Origin: Aureimonas altamirensis
Lineage (GTDB): Bacteria > Pseudomonadota > Alphaproteobacteria > Rhizobiales > Rhizobiaceae
NCBI RefSeq assembly: GCF_001463885.1
Contig: NZ_BBWQ01000002.1
Span: 62,001-126,000, forward strand
DNA: 64,000 nucleotides
Reading direction: 5' to 3'
The notes beneath the pieces were generated by a model. It made no database searches. It was not told the DNA's origin and was given only the letters and a program-made list of their open reading frames with translations. The position numbers and the translations under genes are program-made. Every line of letters begins with the position of its first letter. Position 1 is the first letter of the stretch. This document shows positions 46,868-57,700 of the stretch, one piece after another.

Positions 46868-48076
46868 ATGGAAGAGTTTCACAAGGTCCGCAGGCTTCCG
46901 CCCTACGTCTTCGAGGAGGTCAACCGCAAGAAGGCCGCGGCGCGGGCGCGCGGGGTGGACATCATCGATCTGGGCATGGGCAACCCGGACCTGCCGACGC
47001 CGGCCTTCGTGGTGGACAAGATGTGCGAGGCGATTCGCGATCCGCGTACCCACCGCTACTCGGCGTCCAAGGGCATTGCCGGTCTGCGCCGCGCCCAGGC
47101 CACCTATTACGAGCGCCGCTTCGGCGTGAAGCTGAACCCGGATACGCAGATCGTTGCCACGCTGGGCTCCAAGGAAGGCTTCGCCAACATGGCGCAGGCG
47201 ATAACCGCGCCCGGCGATGTCGTATTGTGCCCCAACCCGACCTATCCCATCCACGCCTTCGGCTTCCTGATGACGGGCGGCACGATCCGCTCCATCCCGG
47301 CGCGCCCGGATGAAGAGTTCATGCGGGCCATCGACCGCGCGGTGCGGCACTCGATCCCCAAGCCGATCGCCATCATCCTCAATTATCCGGCCAACCCCAC
47401 GGCCTACCAGGCCGATCTCGACTTCTACCGCGAGGTGGTGGACTTCGCCCGGCGCAACGAGATCATCATCCTGTCGGACCTCGCCTATGCCGAGATCTAC
47501 TTCGACGGCGCCCCGCCGCCGTCGGTGCTGCAGGTGGAAGGGGCGATGGACGTTGCGGTGGAGTTCACCTCCATGTCCAAGACCTTCTCCATGCCGGGTT
47601 GGCGCGTGGGCTTCGCCGTTGGCAACGAAAGGCTGATCGCCGCACTGGCGCGCGTGAAATCCTATCTCGACTATGGCGCCTTCACGCCCATTCAGGTTGC
47701 CGCCGCCGCCGCCATCAATGCCGGCGACGAGGTGGTGCGCCATGCGCGCGACATCTACCACCACCGCCGCGACGTGATGGTCGAATCGTTCGGCCGTGCC
47801 GGATGGCAGGTGCCGCCGCCGCCCTCCACCATGTTCGCCTGGGTGCCGATTCCGGCTCCCTACCGGGACATGGGCTCCTTGGAATTCTCCAAGCTGCTGA
47901 TCGAAAAGGCCGATGTCGCCGTGGCGCCGGGCATCGGCTTCGGTGAATATGGCGATGACCATGTCCGGATCGCGCTGGTCGAGAACGAGCATCGCATCCG
48001 ACAGGCTGCGCGCAATATCCGCCGGTTTCTTGCAAGCGGCGACGAGGCGGGGCAGAAGGTGGCGTCGGCTGTCTGA
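46868..48076 (+). CDS. PLP-dependent aminotransferase (AlaC/DapL-like)
   Basis: A 402-residue fold-type I aminotransferase. The lysine is in SMSKTFSMPGWRVGFAVGN, with NYPANPTAYQADLDFYREVV, SDLAYAEIYFDGAPPPSVL and IALVENEHRIRQAARNIR. This family includes alanine-synthesising AlaC and the LL-diaminopimelate aminotransferase; the alphaproteobacterial gene preceding hom is often annotated either way. It would supply amino groups or make alanine. It precedes hom by 105 bases. Confidence 0.85.
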   Translation: MEEFHKVRRLPPYVFEEVNRKKAAARARGVDIIDLGMGNPDLPTPAFVVDKMCEAIRDPRTHRYSASKGIAGLRRAQATYYERRFGVKLNPDTQIVATLGSKEGFANMAQAITAPGDVVLCPNPTYPIHAFGFLMTGGTIRSIPARPDEEFMRAIDRAVRHSIPKPIAIILNYPANPTAYQADLDFYREVVDFARRNEIIILSDLAYAEIYFDGAPPPSVLQVEGAMDVAVEFTSMSKTFSMPGWRVGFAVGNERLIAALARVKSYLDYGAFTPIQVAAAAAINAGDEVVRHARDIYHHRRDVMVESFGRAGWQVPPPPSTMFAWVPIPAPYRDMGSLEFSKLLIEKADVAVAPGIGFGEYGDDHVRIALVENEHRIRQAARNIRRFLASGDEAGQKVASAV

Positions 48077-48081
48077 GCCGG

Positions 48082-48160
48082 CACCCGCGTCGCGGGTGGT
48101 GCGTGCATCCGGGTGGTGCATTCCAGTGAACGGGCTCCCGGGCGGTCTCGCCCCGGGGGC
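48082..48160 (+). promoter_or_regulatory. Three-hairpin leader upstream of hom
   Basis: In 80 bases between the aminotransferase and hom there are three self-complementary elements: CACCCGC-GTC-GCGGGTG (48082-48098, perfect), TGCATCC-GGGT-GGTGCA (48104-48120, one bulge), and a GC-rich element of CCCGGG-type arms (about 48135-48160). The decamer CGGGTGGTGC occurs twice, once in each of the first two. It could be an attenuator, a riboswitch-like element or a degradation block. No known class is recognised. Confidence 0.35.
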
Positions 48161-48181
48161 GTGAAAACGTAGAGGATCGTG

Positions 48182-49483
48182 ATGGCTTCCCCCTTGAAGC
48201 TCGGCCTGGCCGGGCTTGGCACCGTCGGCGCGTCGGTCGCGCGTATTCTGGCCGGCAAGCGGGAGCATTTCTCCGATACGATCGGCCGTGCGGTGGTGCT
48301 GACGGCTGTCAGCGCGCGCGACCGCAACCGCGACAGGGGCGTGGACGTTTCGGCGGCGGCCTGGTTTGACGATCCGGTCAAGCTGGCGGCCGAAGGCGAT
48401 ATCGACATCTATGTCGAGCTGATCGGCGGGTCCGATGGGCCGGCGCTGGACAGCGTGCGCGCCGCCCTCAACAGGGGCATACCGGTGGTCACCGCCAACA
48501 AGGCGTTGCTGGCCCATCATGGCGTGCAACTGGCCAAACTTGCCCAGCGCAAGAACACCACCATCCTGTTCGAGGCGGCGGTGGCGGGCGGCATCCCCAT
48601 CATCAAGACCATGCGCGAGGCCTTGCGCGGCAACGGCGTCAGCCGCGTCTACGGCATCCTCAACGGCACCTGCAACTACATGCTGACGCGGATGGAGCGC
48701 GAGGGCATCGCCTTCGCCGACGTGCTGGCCGAGGCGCAGGGCCTCGGCTATGCCGAGGCAGACCCGACATTCGACATCGGCGGCTTCGACGCCGCCCACA
48801 AGCTGGCGATCCTGACCTCGCTGGCATTCGGCTGCGAAATCGACCTCGATGCGATCTACATCGAGGGCATCTCGCAGATCACGCTGGAAGACATCCGTGC
48901 GGCATCCGAACTCGGCTTCCGCATCAAGCTTCTGGCTGTGGCGCAGCGCACCGACACCGGCATCGAGCAGCGCGTTCACCCCACGATGATCCCCGCCAAT
49001 GCGGCGCTGGCGCGCGTGGATGGCGTCGTCAACGCGGTTGCCGTGGATACCGACCTTCTCGGCTCCATTCTGCTGGCCGGCCCCGGCGCAGGCGGCGCCG
49101 CGACGGCCTCGGCCGTCCTGTCGGACATACTGGACGTGGCGGCCGGCACCAGCGTCCCGACGCTGGGCATCGCGCCGCAGCAGCTTGCACCCTATCGCCG
49201 GGCGCGCATGCGGGCCCATGAAGGCGGCTACTATATCCGGCTGCAGGTCGCCGACGAGGTGGGCGCCTTCGCCGCCATTGCCCGGCGCATGGCGGAAAAT
49301 CAGATATCGCTGGAATCGATCGTCCAGCGCCGTCGAGAAGACGAGGATGGCGGCGTTCAGCCCGTCATCCTGATCACGCACGAGACGACAGAGGCTGCGG
49401 TACGCAAGGCGCTCGATGCCGTGCAACGCGATGGCCACCTGCGGGGAGACCCGCGCATGATCCGCATCGAGAAGCTGGCCTGA
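48182..49483 (+). CDS. hom: Homoserine dehydrogenase with C-terminal ACT domain
   Basis: A 433-residue homoserine dehydrogenase. The NAD(P)-binding motif is LKLGLAGLGTVGASVARIL, the catalytic core has NGTCNYMLTRM and GLGYAEADPTFDIGGFDAAH, and residues about 350-433 form an ACT regulatory domain (GGYYIRLQVADEVGAFAAIA), so threonine feedback is likely. It leads to threonine and methionine. A GTG one codon before the ATG is in frame. It lies in the order aminotransferase-hom-glpX-recJ. Confidence 0.95.
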   Translation: MASPLKLGLAGLGTVGASVARILAGKREHFSDTIGRAVVLTAVSARDRNRDRGVDVSAAAWFDDPVKLAAEGDIDIYVELIGGSDGPALDSVRAALNRGIPVVTANKALLAHHGVQLAKLAQRKNTTILFEAAVAGGIPIIKTMREALRGNGVSRVYGILNGTCNYMLTRMEREGIAFADVLAEAQGLGYAEADPTFDIGGFDAAHKLAILTSLAFGCEIDLDAIYIEGISQITLEDIRAASELGFRIKLLAVAQRTDTGIEQRVHPTMIPANAALARVDGVVNAVAVDTDLLGSILLAGPGAGGAATASAVLSDILDVAAGTSVPTLGIAPQQLAPYRRARMRAHEGGYYIRLQVADEVGAFAAIARRMAENQISLESIVQRRREDEDGGVQPVILITHETTEAAVRKALDAVQRDGHLRGDPRMIRIEKLA

Positions 49484-49518
49484 CAGTGTCGGTTCCGGTT
49501 CTTCTGGGAGGCATGGCA

Positions 49519-50505
49519 ATGAGTGAAAGCCAAAGGCAGAGCCCGCTGGACCGGGTGCTGTCCATCGAAATCGCCCGGGTCACCGAGCGCGCCGCCGTGG
49601 CCGCGGCCCTGTGGCGCGGCCGGGGCGACGAGAAGGCCGCCGACCAGGCGGCCGTCGATGCGATGCGCCGCGAACTCAACAAGATGCATATTGCGGGGCG
49701 CATCGTCATCGGCGAGGGCGAGCGCGACATGGCGCCCATGCTGTTCATCGGCGAAGAGGTCGGCACGGGGCAGGGGCCCGATGTGGATATCGCCCTCGAC
49801 CCGCTCGAAGGCACCACCATCTGCGCCAAGAACCTGCCCAACGCGCTCACCGTCATCGCCGTGGCCGCCAAGGGCAGCCTTCTCAACGCGCCCGACGTCT
49901 ACATGGAAAAGATCGCGATCGGGCCGGGCTACCCGCCGGGCGTCGTCAGCCTGCGTCGCAGCGCGTCCGAAAACCTCACCGCGCTGGCGGAGGCGAAGGG
50001 CGTTCCGGTGTCGCAGGTCACCGCCTGCATCCTCGATAGGCCGCGCCACGCGCCATTGATCGAGGAGATCCGGGCGCTGGGCGCCGCCATCCGCCTTATC
50101 GGCGATGGCGACGTGGCCGGCGTCATCCATACGACCGACCCGGAAGAAACAGGTATCGACGTCTATATGGGCATCGGCGGTGCACCCGAGGGTGTACTGG
50201 CGGCCGCGGCGTTGCGCTGCATGGGCGGCCAGATGGAAGGCCGGCTGCAACTCAACACCAACGAAAAGCGCGCCCGCGCCGAAGAAATGGGCGTACGCGA
50301 CCCCTATCGCATCTACACGCTGGACGACCTCGCCTCCGGCGACGTCATCTTTGCAGCGACGGGCGTAACCGACGGCAATCTGTTGAACGGCGTGCGCATG
50401 TATTCCAACCGCATCGAGACGCATACGCTGGTGATGCGCTCCTATTCGCGGACGGTCCGCCACATCCGCGCGCGCCACTACGACCGGGAAAAATTCGGTC
50501 TCTGA
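49519..50505 (+). CDS. glpX: Class II fructose-1,6-bisphosphatase
   Basis: A 328-residue GlpX. The metal and substrate motifs are VIGEGERDMAPMLFIGEEVG and IALDPLEGTTICAKNLPNA; MGIGGAPEGVLAAAALRCMGGQ is characteristic. It releases phosphate in gluconeogenesis. The ATG at 49519 has GGGAGG seven bases upstream; 49513 and GTG 49486 are in frame but closer. It overlaps the recJ start by one base. Confidence 0.94.
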   Translation: MSESQRQSPLDRVLSIEIARVTERAAVAAALWRGRGDEKAADQAAVDAMRRELNKMHIAGRIVIGEGERDMAPMLFIGEEVGTGQGPDVDIALDPLEGTTICAKNLPNALTVIAVAAKGSLLNAPDVYMEKIAIGPGYPPGVVSLRRSASENLTALAEAKGVPVSQVTACILDRPRHAPLIEEIRALGAAIRLIGDGDVAGVIHTTDPEETGIDVYMGIGGAPEGVLAAAALRCMGGQMEGRLQLNTNEKRARAEEMGVRDPYRIYTLDDLASGDVIFAATGVTDGNLLNGVRMYSNRIETHTLVMRSYSRTVRHIRARHYDREKFGL

Positions 50506-52298
50506 TGTCGGCCTTCGGTACGGAGCGGATTTTCCTCAATGTCGAGCGTTCCCTGGGGGGGCGGCGCTGGCTCCATGCCCTCGACCCGCGATCCGAGGCG
50601 CTCGCCACCCAGATGAGCCAGGCCCACGGCCTGCCCGATATCGTTTCACGTGTGCTGGCGGCGCGCGGCATCGCGCCCGATGATGCGGAACGCTTCCTGG
50701 CGCCCACCATCCGCGACTTGATGCCCGATCCGTCCAACCTGACCGATATGGACGTGGCCGCGGCGCGTATCGCCGACGCCATCGCGCGCAAGGAGCGGAT
50801 CGCCATCTTCGGCGACTACGACGTCGACGGCGCTGCATCCGCGGCATTGCTGCATCGCTATCTGCTGCGGTTCGGCATCGAAGCGCCGATCCGCATCCCC
50901 GACCGGTTGACTGAGGGCTATGGCCCCAACCCGGCGGCGCTGACGGCGCTGGCCGATGCCGGCGCCACCCTGATCGTGACTGTGGATTGCGGCACGACCA
51001 GCCCGGAGGCCATCGCCGCCGTTGCCGGGCGTGCGGATGTGGTGGTGCTGGACCATCATCAGACAGGGGCCGAGCTGCCTGCGGCTCTTGCCGTCGTCAA
51101 TCCCAACCGGCAGGACGATCTGTCCGGCCTCGGCCATCTCTGTGCCGCCGGCGTCGTCTTCATGACACTGGTTTCCGTATCGCGCGTCCTGCGGGCGCGT
51201 GGCGTGCCGAACCTGCCCGACCTGATGGACGAACTCGACCTCGTGGCGCTAGCCACGGTGTGCGACGTGGTGCCTCTGCTCGGCCTCAACCGGGCATTCG
51301 TCATACGCGGCATGGCGGCCATGCGCGCCCAGCGCAATGTCGGCCTTGCCGCATTGGCGCGGGCCGCGCGCCTGTCCGGCCCCATCTCGTCGCATCACCT
51401 GGGCTTTCTGCTCGGGCCGCGCATCAATGCCGGCGGGCGGATCGGCGATCCGGCGTTGGGCAGCCGTCTGTTGACGGTGGACGACGTCAACGAGGCCGAC
51501 GAGATTGCCGGTCGGCTTCATCTCCTGAACGAAGAGCGCCAGACGATGGAGCGCGCCATGCTCGATCAGGCCGAGCTGGAGGTTCTGGGCGAGCAGGGGG
51601 ACGGCCCCGGACCTTCCGTGCTCGTCACCGCGCGCGAAAACTGGCATCCCGGCATCGTGGGGCTGGTGGCGGCACGGCTGAAAGAGCGTTTCAACCGCCC
51701 GGCCATCGCCATCGCCTTCGACGCTGCCGGCAAGGGCAGCGGCTCCGCAAGGTCGATACCGGGCTTCAACATAGGCGGGCTGGTGCGCGAGGCTGTGCTG
51801 GCCGGCATTCTCGAAAAGGGCGGTGGCCACGCCATGGCCGCCGGGCTGACCATCCGCCGCGAACGGCTCGGCGATTTGCGCAGTTTCGTCGAGGCGGCTG
51901 CATCGGACAAGGTAGAGGCGCTGCGCGACGCCGACGGGCTGCGCCTCGACGGGGCGATCTCGGCGCGCGGCCTGACGCTGGAACTGGCCGAAACGCTGCG
52001 CCGCGCCGGGCCTTATGGCTCCGGCCACGCGCAACCCGTTTTCGCGATGCCACGCCACCGTGTGCAGAATGCGCAGCTTTTCGGGGCGGGAGGGCATGTG
52101 CGCCTGCGCCTGGCTGCGGCGGATGGGGCCGCCGTCTCTGCCGTTGCCTTCAGGGCGGGCGGCACGCCCATGGCAGAGCGGCTCCTGGCCGGCAGCGACA
52201 GGCCGTTGCATCTGGCAGGATCCATCACCCTCGATCATTTCCAGGGCCGGGCGCAGGCGGCTTTTCGCATCGTCGACGCGGCCGAAACCGTCGAATGA
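50505..52298 (+). CDS. recJ: Single-stranded-DNA exonuclease RecJ
   Basis: A 597-residue DHH-family nuclease. FGDYDVDGAASAALLHRYLL (motif I), DCGTTSPEAI, VVLDHHQTG (DHH), and RINAGGRIGDPALG, with GGHAMAAGLTI in the DHHA1 domain, are all present. It digests 5'-single-stranded DNA in RecF-pathway recombination and mismatch repair. It ends the hom-glpX-recJ run, coupled to glpX by TGATG. Confidence 0.95.
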   Translation: MSAFGTERIFLNVERSLGGRRWLHALDPRSEALATQMSQAHGLPDIVSRVLAARGIAPDDAERFLAPTIRDLMPDPSNLTDMDVAAARIADAIARKERIAIFGDYDVDGAASAALLHRYLLRFGIEAPIRIPDRLTEGYGPNPAALTALADAGATLIVTVDCGTTSPEAIAAVAGRADVVVLDHHQTGAELPAALAVVNPNRQDDLSGLGHLCAAGVVFMTLVSVSRVLRARGVPNLPDLMDELDLVALATVCDVVPLLGLNRAFVIRGMAAMRAQRNVGLAALARAARLSGPISSHHLGFLLGPRINAGGRIGDPALGSRLLTVDDVNEADEIAGRLHLLNEERQTMERAMLDQAELEVLGEQGDGPGPSVLVTARENWHPGIVGLVAARLKERFNRPAIAIAFDAAGKGSGSARSIPGFNIGGLVREAVLAGILEKGGGHAMAAGLTIRRERLGDLRSFVEAAASDKVEALRDADGLRLDGAISARGLTLELAETLRRAGPYGSGHAQPVFAMPRHRVQNAQLFGAGGHVRLRLAAADGAAVSAVAFRAGGTPMAERLLAGSDRPLHLAGSITLDHFQGRAQAAFRIVDAAETVE

Positions 52299-52373
52299 GA
52301 GCTGTTGCGTCAACGCGGCGTTAAGGCTGGGGCGATAGAATGCCGGCCTGTTTGCGACGGCTGGAACCCTCCG

Positions 52374-52967
52374 ATGCGGCTTGGCGCCCCGACCCTACTG
52401 CTTCTGTCGACCATCATGCTCGTGTCCGGCTGCGCCTCGGTCAAGCAGCGGACGATGAGCGAGCATGAATGCATGACGCGCGTCATGTATTTCGAGTCCA
52501 ACCGCTCCAGCGAAGAGGGCATGGTCGCCGTCGGAACCGTGGTGATGAACCGCAAGAATTCGGGTCGCTATCCGGAATCGGTCTGCGGCGTCGTCGGGCA
52601 GAAGAACCAGTTTGCCCCCGGCGTACTCACCAAGCCGATGGGCGCCGGGCGGGATCTGGCGGAAGCCACGGCACGCAAGGTGCTGCGCGGCGCGCGGCAT
52701 ACGGGCGTCGGCAACAACGCCATGTTCTTCCATACGGCGGGCTATTCCTACCCGTATAACAACATGCACTACGTGGCCATTGCCGGCGGTAACGCCTTCT
52801 ACGAAAAGCGCAAGAACCCGACGCAGACGCAGGATATGTTCACCTCCCGCCCATCGCCGCGCTATTCGCCGCGCAGCATCGCGGCCAGCATGGCGCCGGC
52901 CGCGCCCCGGCCGGCCCCCTCCGCCATGACGATCGAGGAGCTGATCGCGCAAGGCGGAAGCTACTGA
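52374..52967 (+). CDS. Lipoprotein cell-wall hydrolase (SleB/Hydrolase_2)
   Basis: A 197-residue lipoprotein. The signal MRLGAPTLLLLSTIMLVSGC ends in lipobox VSGC. The hydrolase_2 domain begins HECMTRVMYFESNRSSEEGM with the presumed catalytic Glu, followed by VAVGTVVMNRKNSGRYP and CGVVGQKNQFAPG. A Pro/Ala-rich tail follows. SleB-like enzymes cleave peptidoglycan as lytic transglycosylases. The frame opens earlier, at TTG 52305, but ATG 52374 begins a proper signal. Confidence 0.88.
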   Translation: MRLGAPTLLLLSTIMLVSGCASVKQRTMSEHECMTRVMYFESNRSSEEGMVAVGTVVMNRKNSGRYPESVCGVVGQKNQFAPGVLTKPMGAGRDLAEATARKVLRGARHTGVGNNAMFFHTAGYSYPYNNMHYVAIAGGNAFYEKRKNPTQTQDMFTSRPSPRYSPRSIAASMAPAAPRPAPSAMTIEELIAQGGSY

Positions 52968-53095
52968 CCCCTTAAGGTTGATTATACACCTAAAGTTGTA
53001 GTTTCGTCTTGCTGCACCTGCGAAGACGTGCAAGGCTTCGCTGCGATTGTCGAGGGCATTCGCCCAAACCGGACGCGGCAACGCTTGGCAGGCGT

Positions 53096-54718
53096 ATGAT
53101 CATAGACGACACGCCAGATACCGCCGTTATTGCGGATATCTGCATCGTCGGCTCCGGCCCCGTCGGCCTGGCGCTGGCTTTCCGATGCGCACGACAGGGG
53201 CTTACCGTTACGGTCCTGGAAGCGGGCTATCCCGTCTCGTCCGGCCACCGCGCGGAAGTGCCGGCAGTCGAACTTCTGAACAATCATCATGTCGGCGCCG
53301 AAACGGCCGTCATGCGCGCGCTGGGCGGCACCGCCAATCTGTGGGGCGGCCGTTGCGTCCGCTTCGACGATATCGATTTTCCGCGGCGCGGCCATGTTTC
53401 CCATTCCGGCTGGCCCATCGCCCATGCGGACATGGCCTCCCATTATGCCGAGGCGTTGCGCTTTCTTGGATGCGAGCCCACCGAACTTCCGGTTGACGCG
53501 TCCGGCGACAGGACGGTCGATGACGGCAACACCGAGTGGTGGAGCGGTTGCAGCGATATTGCCGCCTTGCACGCGAACGCCATTCGCGACCTGCCCAACC
53601 TGAAGATCCATACGGGCTGCGTGGCCCGCCGCCTGATCGTGGATCCCGCGTCCCAGCGTGTCACCGCCATAGAGGTGGAGCGCGCCGGACGCATTGTGCC
53701 GGTTGCTGCGGGCGCCTTCGCGCTGGCGGCGGGCGGGCTGGAAAATACGCGGCTGCTTCTGCAGACGCGTCGCGACCGGCCGGATTTGTTCGGCGGGGAA
53801 GACGGACCGCTTGGCCGCTACTATTGCGGGCACCTGACGGGATATCTGGCCGAAATCCGCTTCAACGATCCGCGCTTTGCGCGCAGCCTGTGGTTTCAGC
53901 GGCAGCGCGCCGGGGGCGTCAGCCGACGGCGCCTAACCCTCGGGCCTGCCGTCCAGATGCAGCAGGAGTTGTTGAATACGGCCTTCTGGCTGGAAAGCTA
54001 TTCGATCTCGGACCCCGCACATGGCAGCGGCCTTCTCTCTACCCTCTACATGGCGATGAAGGGCCTTTCCGTCCTGCCCAGGGTGCGCACCGGACTTGCG
54101 CCCGCAGGGCCGCGTCAGGACGCGATGGCCGGCCATTTCGCCAATCTGCGCCGCTCCCGCATCGATCTGCGCGCCTGCCAGGGCATCGTCCGGCAATTGC
54201 TGCGGCGTGGGGTGGAGGGAAAGACATTCGCCCTGTTCAACCCCGAAGGCCGTTACCTGCTGCGCTATCACGCCGAGCATGCACCGAACCCGGACAGCCG
54301 GGCCGTTCTGTCTGCCGATGGTCGGCTGGCGGTGGATCTGCGCTTTTCCAACGCCGATCTCGATTCGGTGGTGCGCTCCCATGCGATCCTCGACCGCTGG
54401 CTGCAGGCCGAACAGATCGGGACGCTGCACTATCGCGTTTCCCCGGATGCGCTGGTGGAGCACGCCCGCGCGCAGGCGTTGGATGGCTACCACCAGATCG
54501 GGCTGACGCGGATGGCGCAACACCGTTCGGACGGCGTGGTCGATGGCGATTGCCGCTCTTTCGATCTCGGCAATCTGTACCTTGCCGGCAGCTCCGTCTT
54601 CCCGACCGCCGGTCAGGCAAATCCGACGCTGCCCGCCGTGGCGCTGGCGCTTCGCCTCGGCGATCATGTCGCCGCCCGCGCCAAAGCGCGGTCCGCAGCA
54701 CCGGCGATGGCGCTCTAG
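53096..54718 (+). CDS. GMC-type FAD-dependent oxidoreductase
   Basis: A 540-residue flavoprotein. The FAD Rossmann motif is DICIVGSGPVGLALAFRCAR, an FAD pyrophosphate segment is RALGGTANLWGGRCVRFDD, and the C-terminus has GSSVFPTAGQANPTLPAVAL like GMC oxidoreductases. There is no signal peptide. Close homologues, as I recall, occur in capsular or exopolysaccharide clusters but the substrate is unknown. The ATG at 53096 (MIIDDTPDTAVI) is chosen; the frame extends to 53009. The next gene starts 74 bases downstream. Confidence 0.82.
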   Translation: MIIDDTPDTAVIADICIVGSGPVGLALAFRCARQGLTVTVLEAGYPVSSGHRAEVPAVELLNNHHVGAETAVMRALGGTANLWGGRCVRFDDIDFPRRGHVSHSGWPIAHADMASHYAEALRFLGCEPTELPVDASGDRTVDDGNTEWWSGCSDIAALHANAIRDLPNLKIHTGCVARRLIVDPASQRVTAIEVERAGRIVPVAAGAFALAAGGLENTRLLLQTRRDRPDLFGGEDGPLGRYYCGHLTGYLAEIRFNDPRFARSLWFQRQRAGGVSRRRLTLGPAVQMQQELLNTAFWLESYSISDPAHGSGLLSTLYMAMKGLSVLPRVRTGLAPAGPRQDAMAGHFANLRRSRIDLRACQGIVRQLLRRGVEGKTFALFNPEGRYLLRYHAEHAPNPDSRAVLSADGRLAVDLRFSNADLDSVVRSHAILDRWLQAEQIGTLHYRVSPDALVEHARAQALDGYHQIGLTRMAQHRSDGVVDGDCRSFDLGNLYLAGSSVFPTAGQANPTLPAVALALRLGDHVAARAKARSAAPAMAL

Positions 54719-54791
54719 AGCCTGGCCCTGTCTCTTTGCGTTCACGAAGCGTTGTTCTACTCTTCGTCGCGTTCAGTGGGGGGAGGTTATC

Positions 54792-57700
54792 ATGGCTGGT
54801 TTCGGTCGTTTGGCGGCAAAGGTGCTTCTTGCAATGCTGCTGCTGGTCGAGGCGGCATCGGCACAGCCGGCCGAGCGCCGCATCGTGCCGACACCGGATG
54901 CCGATTATTTCGGCCATGACTACGATATCCTGCGCGACGTCGACGAGAACATCTGCGAGACGGCCTGCCTGTCCGATAATCGCTGCAAGGCTTTCACGCT
55001 CAACCGGTCGAGCGGCTGGTGCTTCCTGAAGGAAGAGGTGGGAGAGCTGCGGCAGACGCCCGGTGCGCTTTCGGGCCGCATCGTGCTTGCCACGATTGCC
55101 GACCCGAATGCGGTCGCCGCCCGCGAAAAGCTGTTGCCCTTCCTGCCGGCATCGCTGATCGACGAGGCGCGCAATGCCCGGCTGTCGCAGGACGGCCCTT
55201 CGAAGGACGCTTCGTCCTGGCTGGCAGAGGCGCGCGATGCCCTGAACACGCGCCCCGACGATTGGGATGCACGGCAGGACAATGCGTCCCTGCGTCGTAC
55301 GGCGTCCATTTCGGCGTTCGTGCTGGCCGAAGACCCGGCCCAGCAGGCAGAGGCGCTCGATGTCATGGCCACCGCGCTCGGCGAGGATGGCGAGTGGAAG
55401 CCGGCCATCGCCGCGTGGCGGCTTGCGGTTTCGTTGAACGCCGACGATGCGATCGCCAGACGGCTCGACGAGGCGCTTGCGGCGCACGGCTTCCGGATCG
55501 TCGGCAACAGCGTGGACAATAATGCAGCGACGCCCCGCATCTGCCTGAACTTCTCCGAGGATCTGACGCCATCCCTTTCCGGCGGCGATATTGCGGGCGA
55601 CTTCCTGTCGGTCGACGGCGGTGACGATTATCCCGTCTCGGCATCCGGCAGCCAGATCTGCGTGGAGGGGGTGAAGCATGGGCAGCGATACCGCATCCTT
55701 GCGCGCGCCGGCATCCCGGCCGCATCCGGAGAGACGCTGCCGCATCAGGCCGAAACAAACATCTATGTTCGCGACCGCGATCCCGCAGCGCATTTTGCCG
55801 GCAATGCCTATGTCCTGCCGGCCGGCGGCGCGGTTTCCATTCCCGTCACCAGCATCAACACCGACCGGCTGAAGCTGCGCCTGCTGCGGATCGGCGACCG
55901 GCAACTGGCCCGGACGATAGGCGAAAGCACGTTCCTGTCGCAGCTTGCCACCTATCAGCTCGATACGATTGCAGGCGAGACCGGCGAGGAGGTCTGGCAC
56001 GGCGAAATGGATGTCTCGGGCGCCACGAACGCAGAGACGGTGACCGCCATTCCGCTGCGCGACGTGCTGGCCGAGGCCCGGCCCGGCGTCTACATCCTGT
56101 CGGCCGCGCCGGCCAACAGGCCGCGCGAGGACGACGCCCCCGCGCAGCAATGGTTCGTGCTCACCGATATCGGCCTGACAACGCTGTCCGGCGCCGACGG
56201 ACTGACCGTTTCCGCCCGCTCGCTTGGGACCGCCGAGGCGCTGGAAGGGATCGATCTGGAACTCGTCGCCGCCAATAACGAGGTTCTGGGGCAGGCCCGG
56301 ACCGATGCGGAGGGGCGCGCGGTCTTCGCGCCGGGCCTCAGCGCCGGCGACGGCGGGCAGAGGCCGGCGGTGTTGACGGCTTCGCGGGGCGATGGGCAGG
56401 ACTTCGTGTTCCTGGATATGACGACCGCCCCCTTCGACCTGACGGACAGGGGGGTGGAAGGGCGTGCACCGGCCGGGCCGATGGATGTGTTCCTGACGCC
56501 GGATCGTGGAATCTATCGCCCGGGCGACACCGTCAACCTGACGATGCTGGTCCGCGATGGTGAGGCCCGCGCGGTGGAGGGTGCCGCGCTGACGCTCGTC
56601 GTTACCCGGCCCGATGGGGTGGAGTATCTGCGGCGCGCGGTGGCGACGGGCGATGCCGGCGGCACTGCGCAGGCTGTCGATCTGCCCGCCGCAGCCATGC
56701 GTGGCGGCTGGCGAATGGCCTTGCACATCGATCCGGAGCGTCCGGCCATCGCCTCGACCAGTGTCCAGGTTCAGGATTTCGAGCCGCAGAAGATCGATTT
56801 CGATCTGCCGCAACCGGGGCCCATCGATCCGCAAGCGCCGCCGGAATTGTCCTTCGACGTGCGCTATCTGTTCGGGGCGCCGGCCGCCAACCTGACGGTA
56901 GAGGGCGAAATCGTGGTCAGCGCCGTGCGCAGCCTCCCCGGGCTGAGCGGGTGGCTGTTCGGCCTTGCCGACGAGGAGTCGACGCCCGGACGCCAGGCGC
57001 TGGAGCCCATTGCCACCGATGAAGATGGCCGTGCGGCCTTGTCCTTGCCCGTGATCGATGTTCCGGGCACGACGCGTCCGGTGTCCGCCGAGTTGATCGT
57101 GCGCGTCACGGATGCCGGTGGCCGCCCGGTGGAGCGCCGCGTCGATGTTCCGCTGATTTCGCGTGGGTCGCGGCTGGCTGTCAGGCCCGCCTTCGACGGG
57201 TCGGTTCCGCAGGGTTCACAGGCCAGCTTCTCCGTCGCGCTGTTCGGCGAGGATGGGCAGCCAGTGGCCGCACCCGGGGTGAACTGGGTGCTGAACCGCG
57301 TGACAACGGATTTTCAGTGGTACTCCACCAATGGCCGGTGGAACTTCGAGCCGATCCGGCGGGTGGAGCGCGTGGCGGATGGTACGCTCGATCTTGCCGG
57401 CGGGGACCCGGCGAACCTGTCCGTGCCGGTCGACTGGGGCGGCTACGAACTGGTGGTCTCCGCCCCGGATGCCGTGCCGGCCAGCCTGTCCTTCAATGCG
57501 GGCTGGTATGTTGCAGCGGGTTCGGCCGATACGCCCGACATGGCCCGCCTGACACTCGACAAACCCCGCTACAGCGTCGGCGAGGAAGCCGTGGTGCGTA
57601 TCGAGCCCCGGTTTGCCGGGCGCGCCGAGATCGTCGTCATGCGCGAGGGCGTCATCGGCCGCACGGTCGTGGATGTTCCCGCCGGCGGTGGAGAGGCGCG

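Noticed and set aside
48077-48181. SAM-II or other known riboswitch before hom
   Set aside because: The hairpins do not match the SAM-II pattern as I remember it; kept only as an unclassified structured leader.
46670-49519. A 949-codon minus-strand open frame
   Set aside because: It covers the antisense of the aminotransferase and hom genes; composition is typical of a shadow frame in GC-rich DNA.
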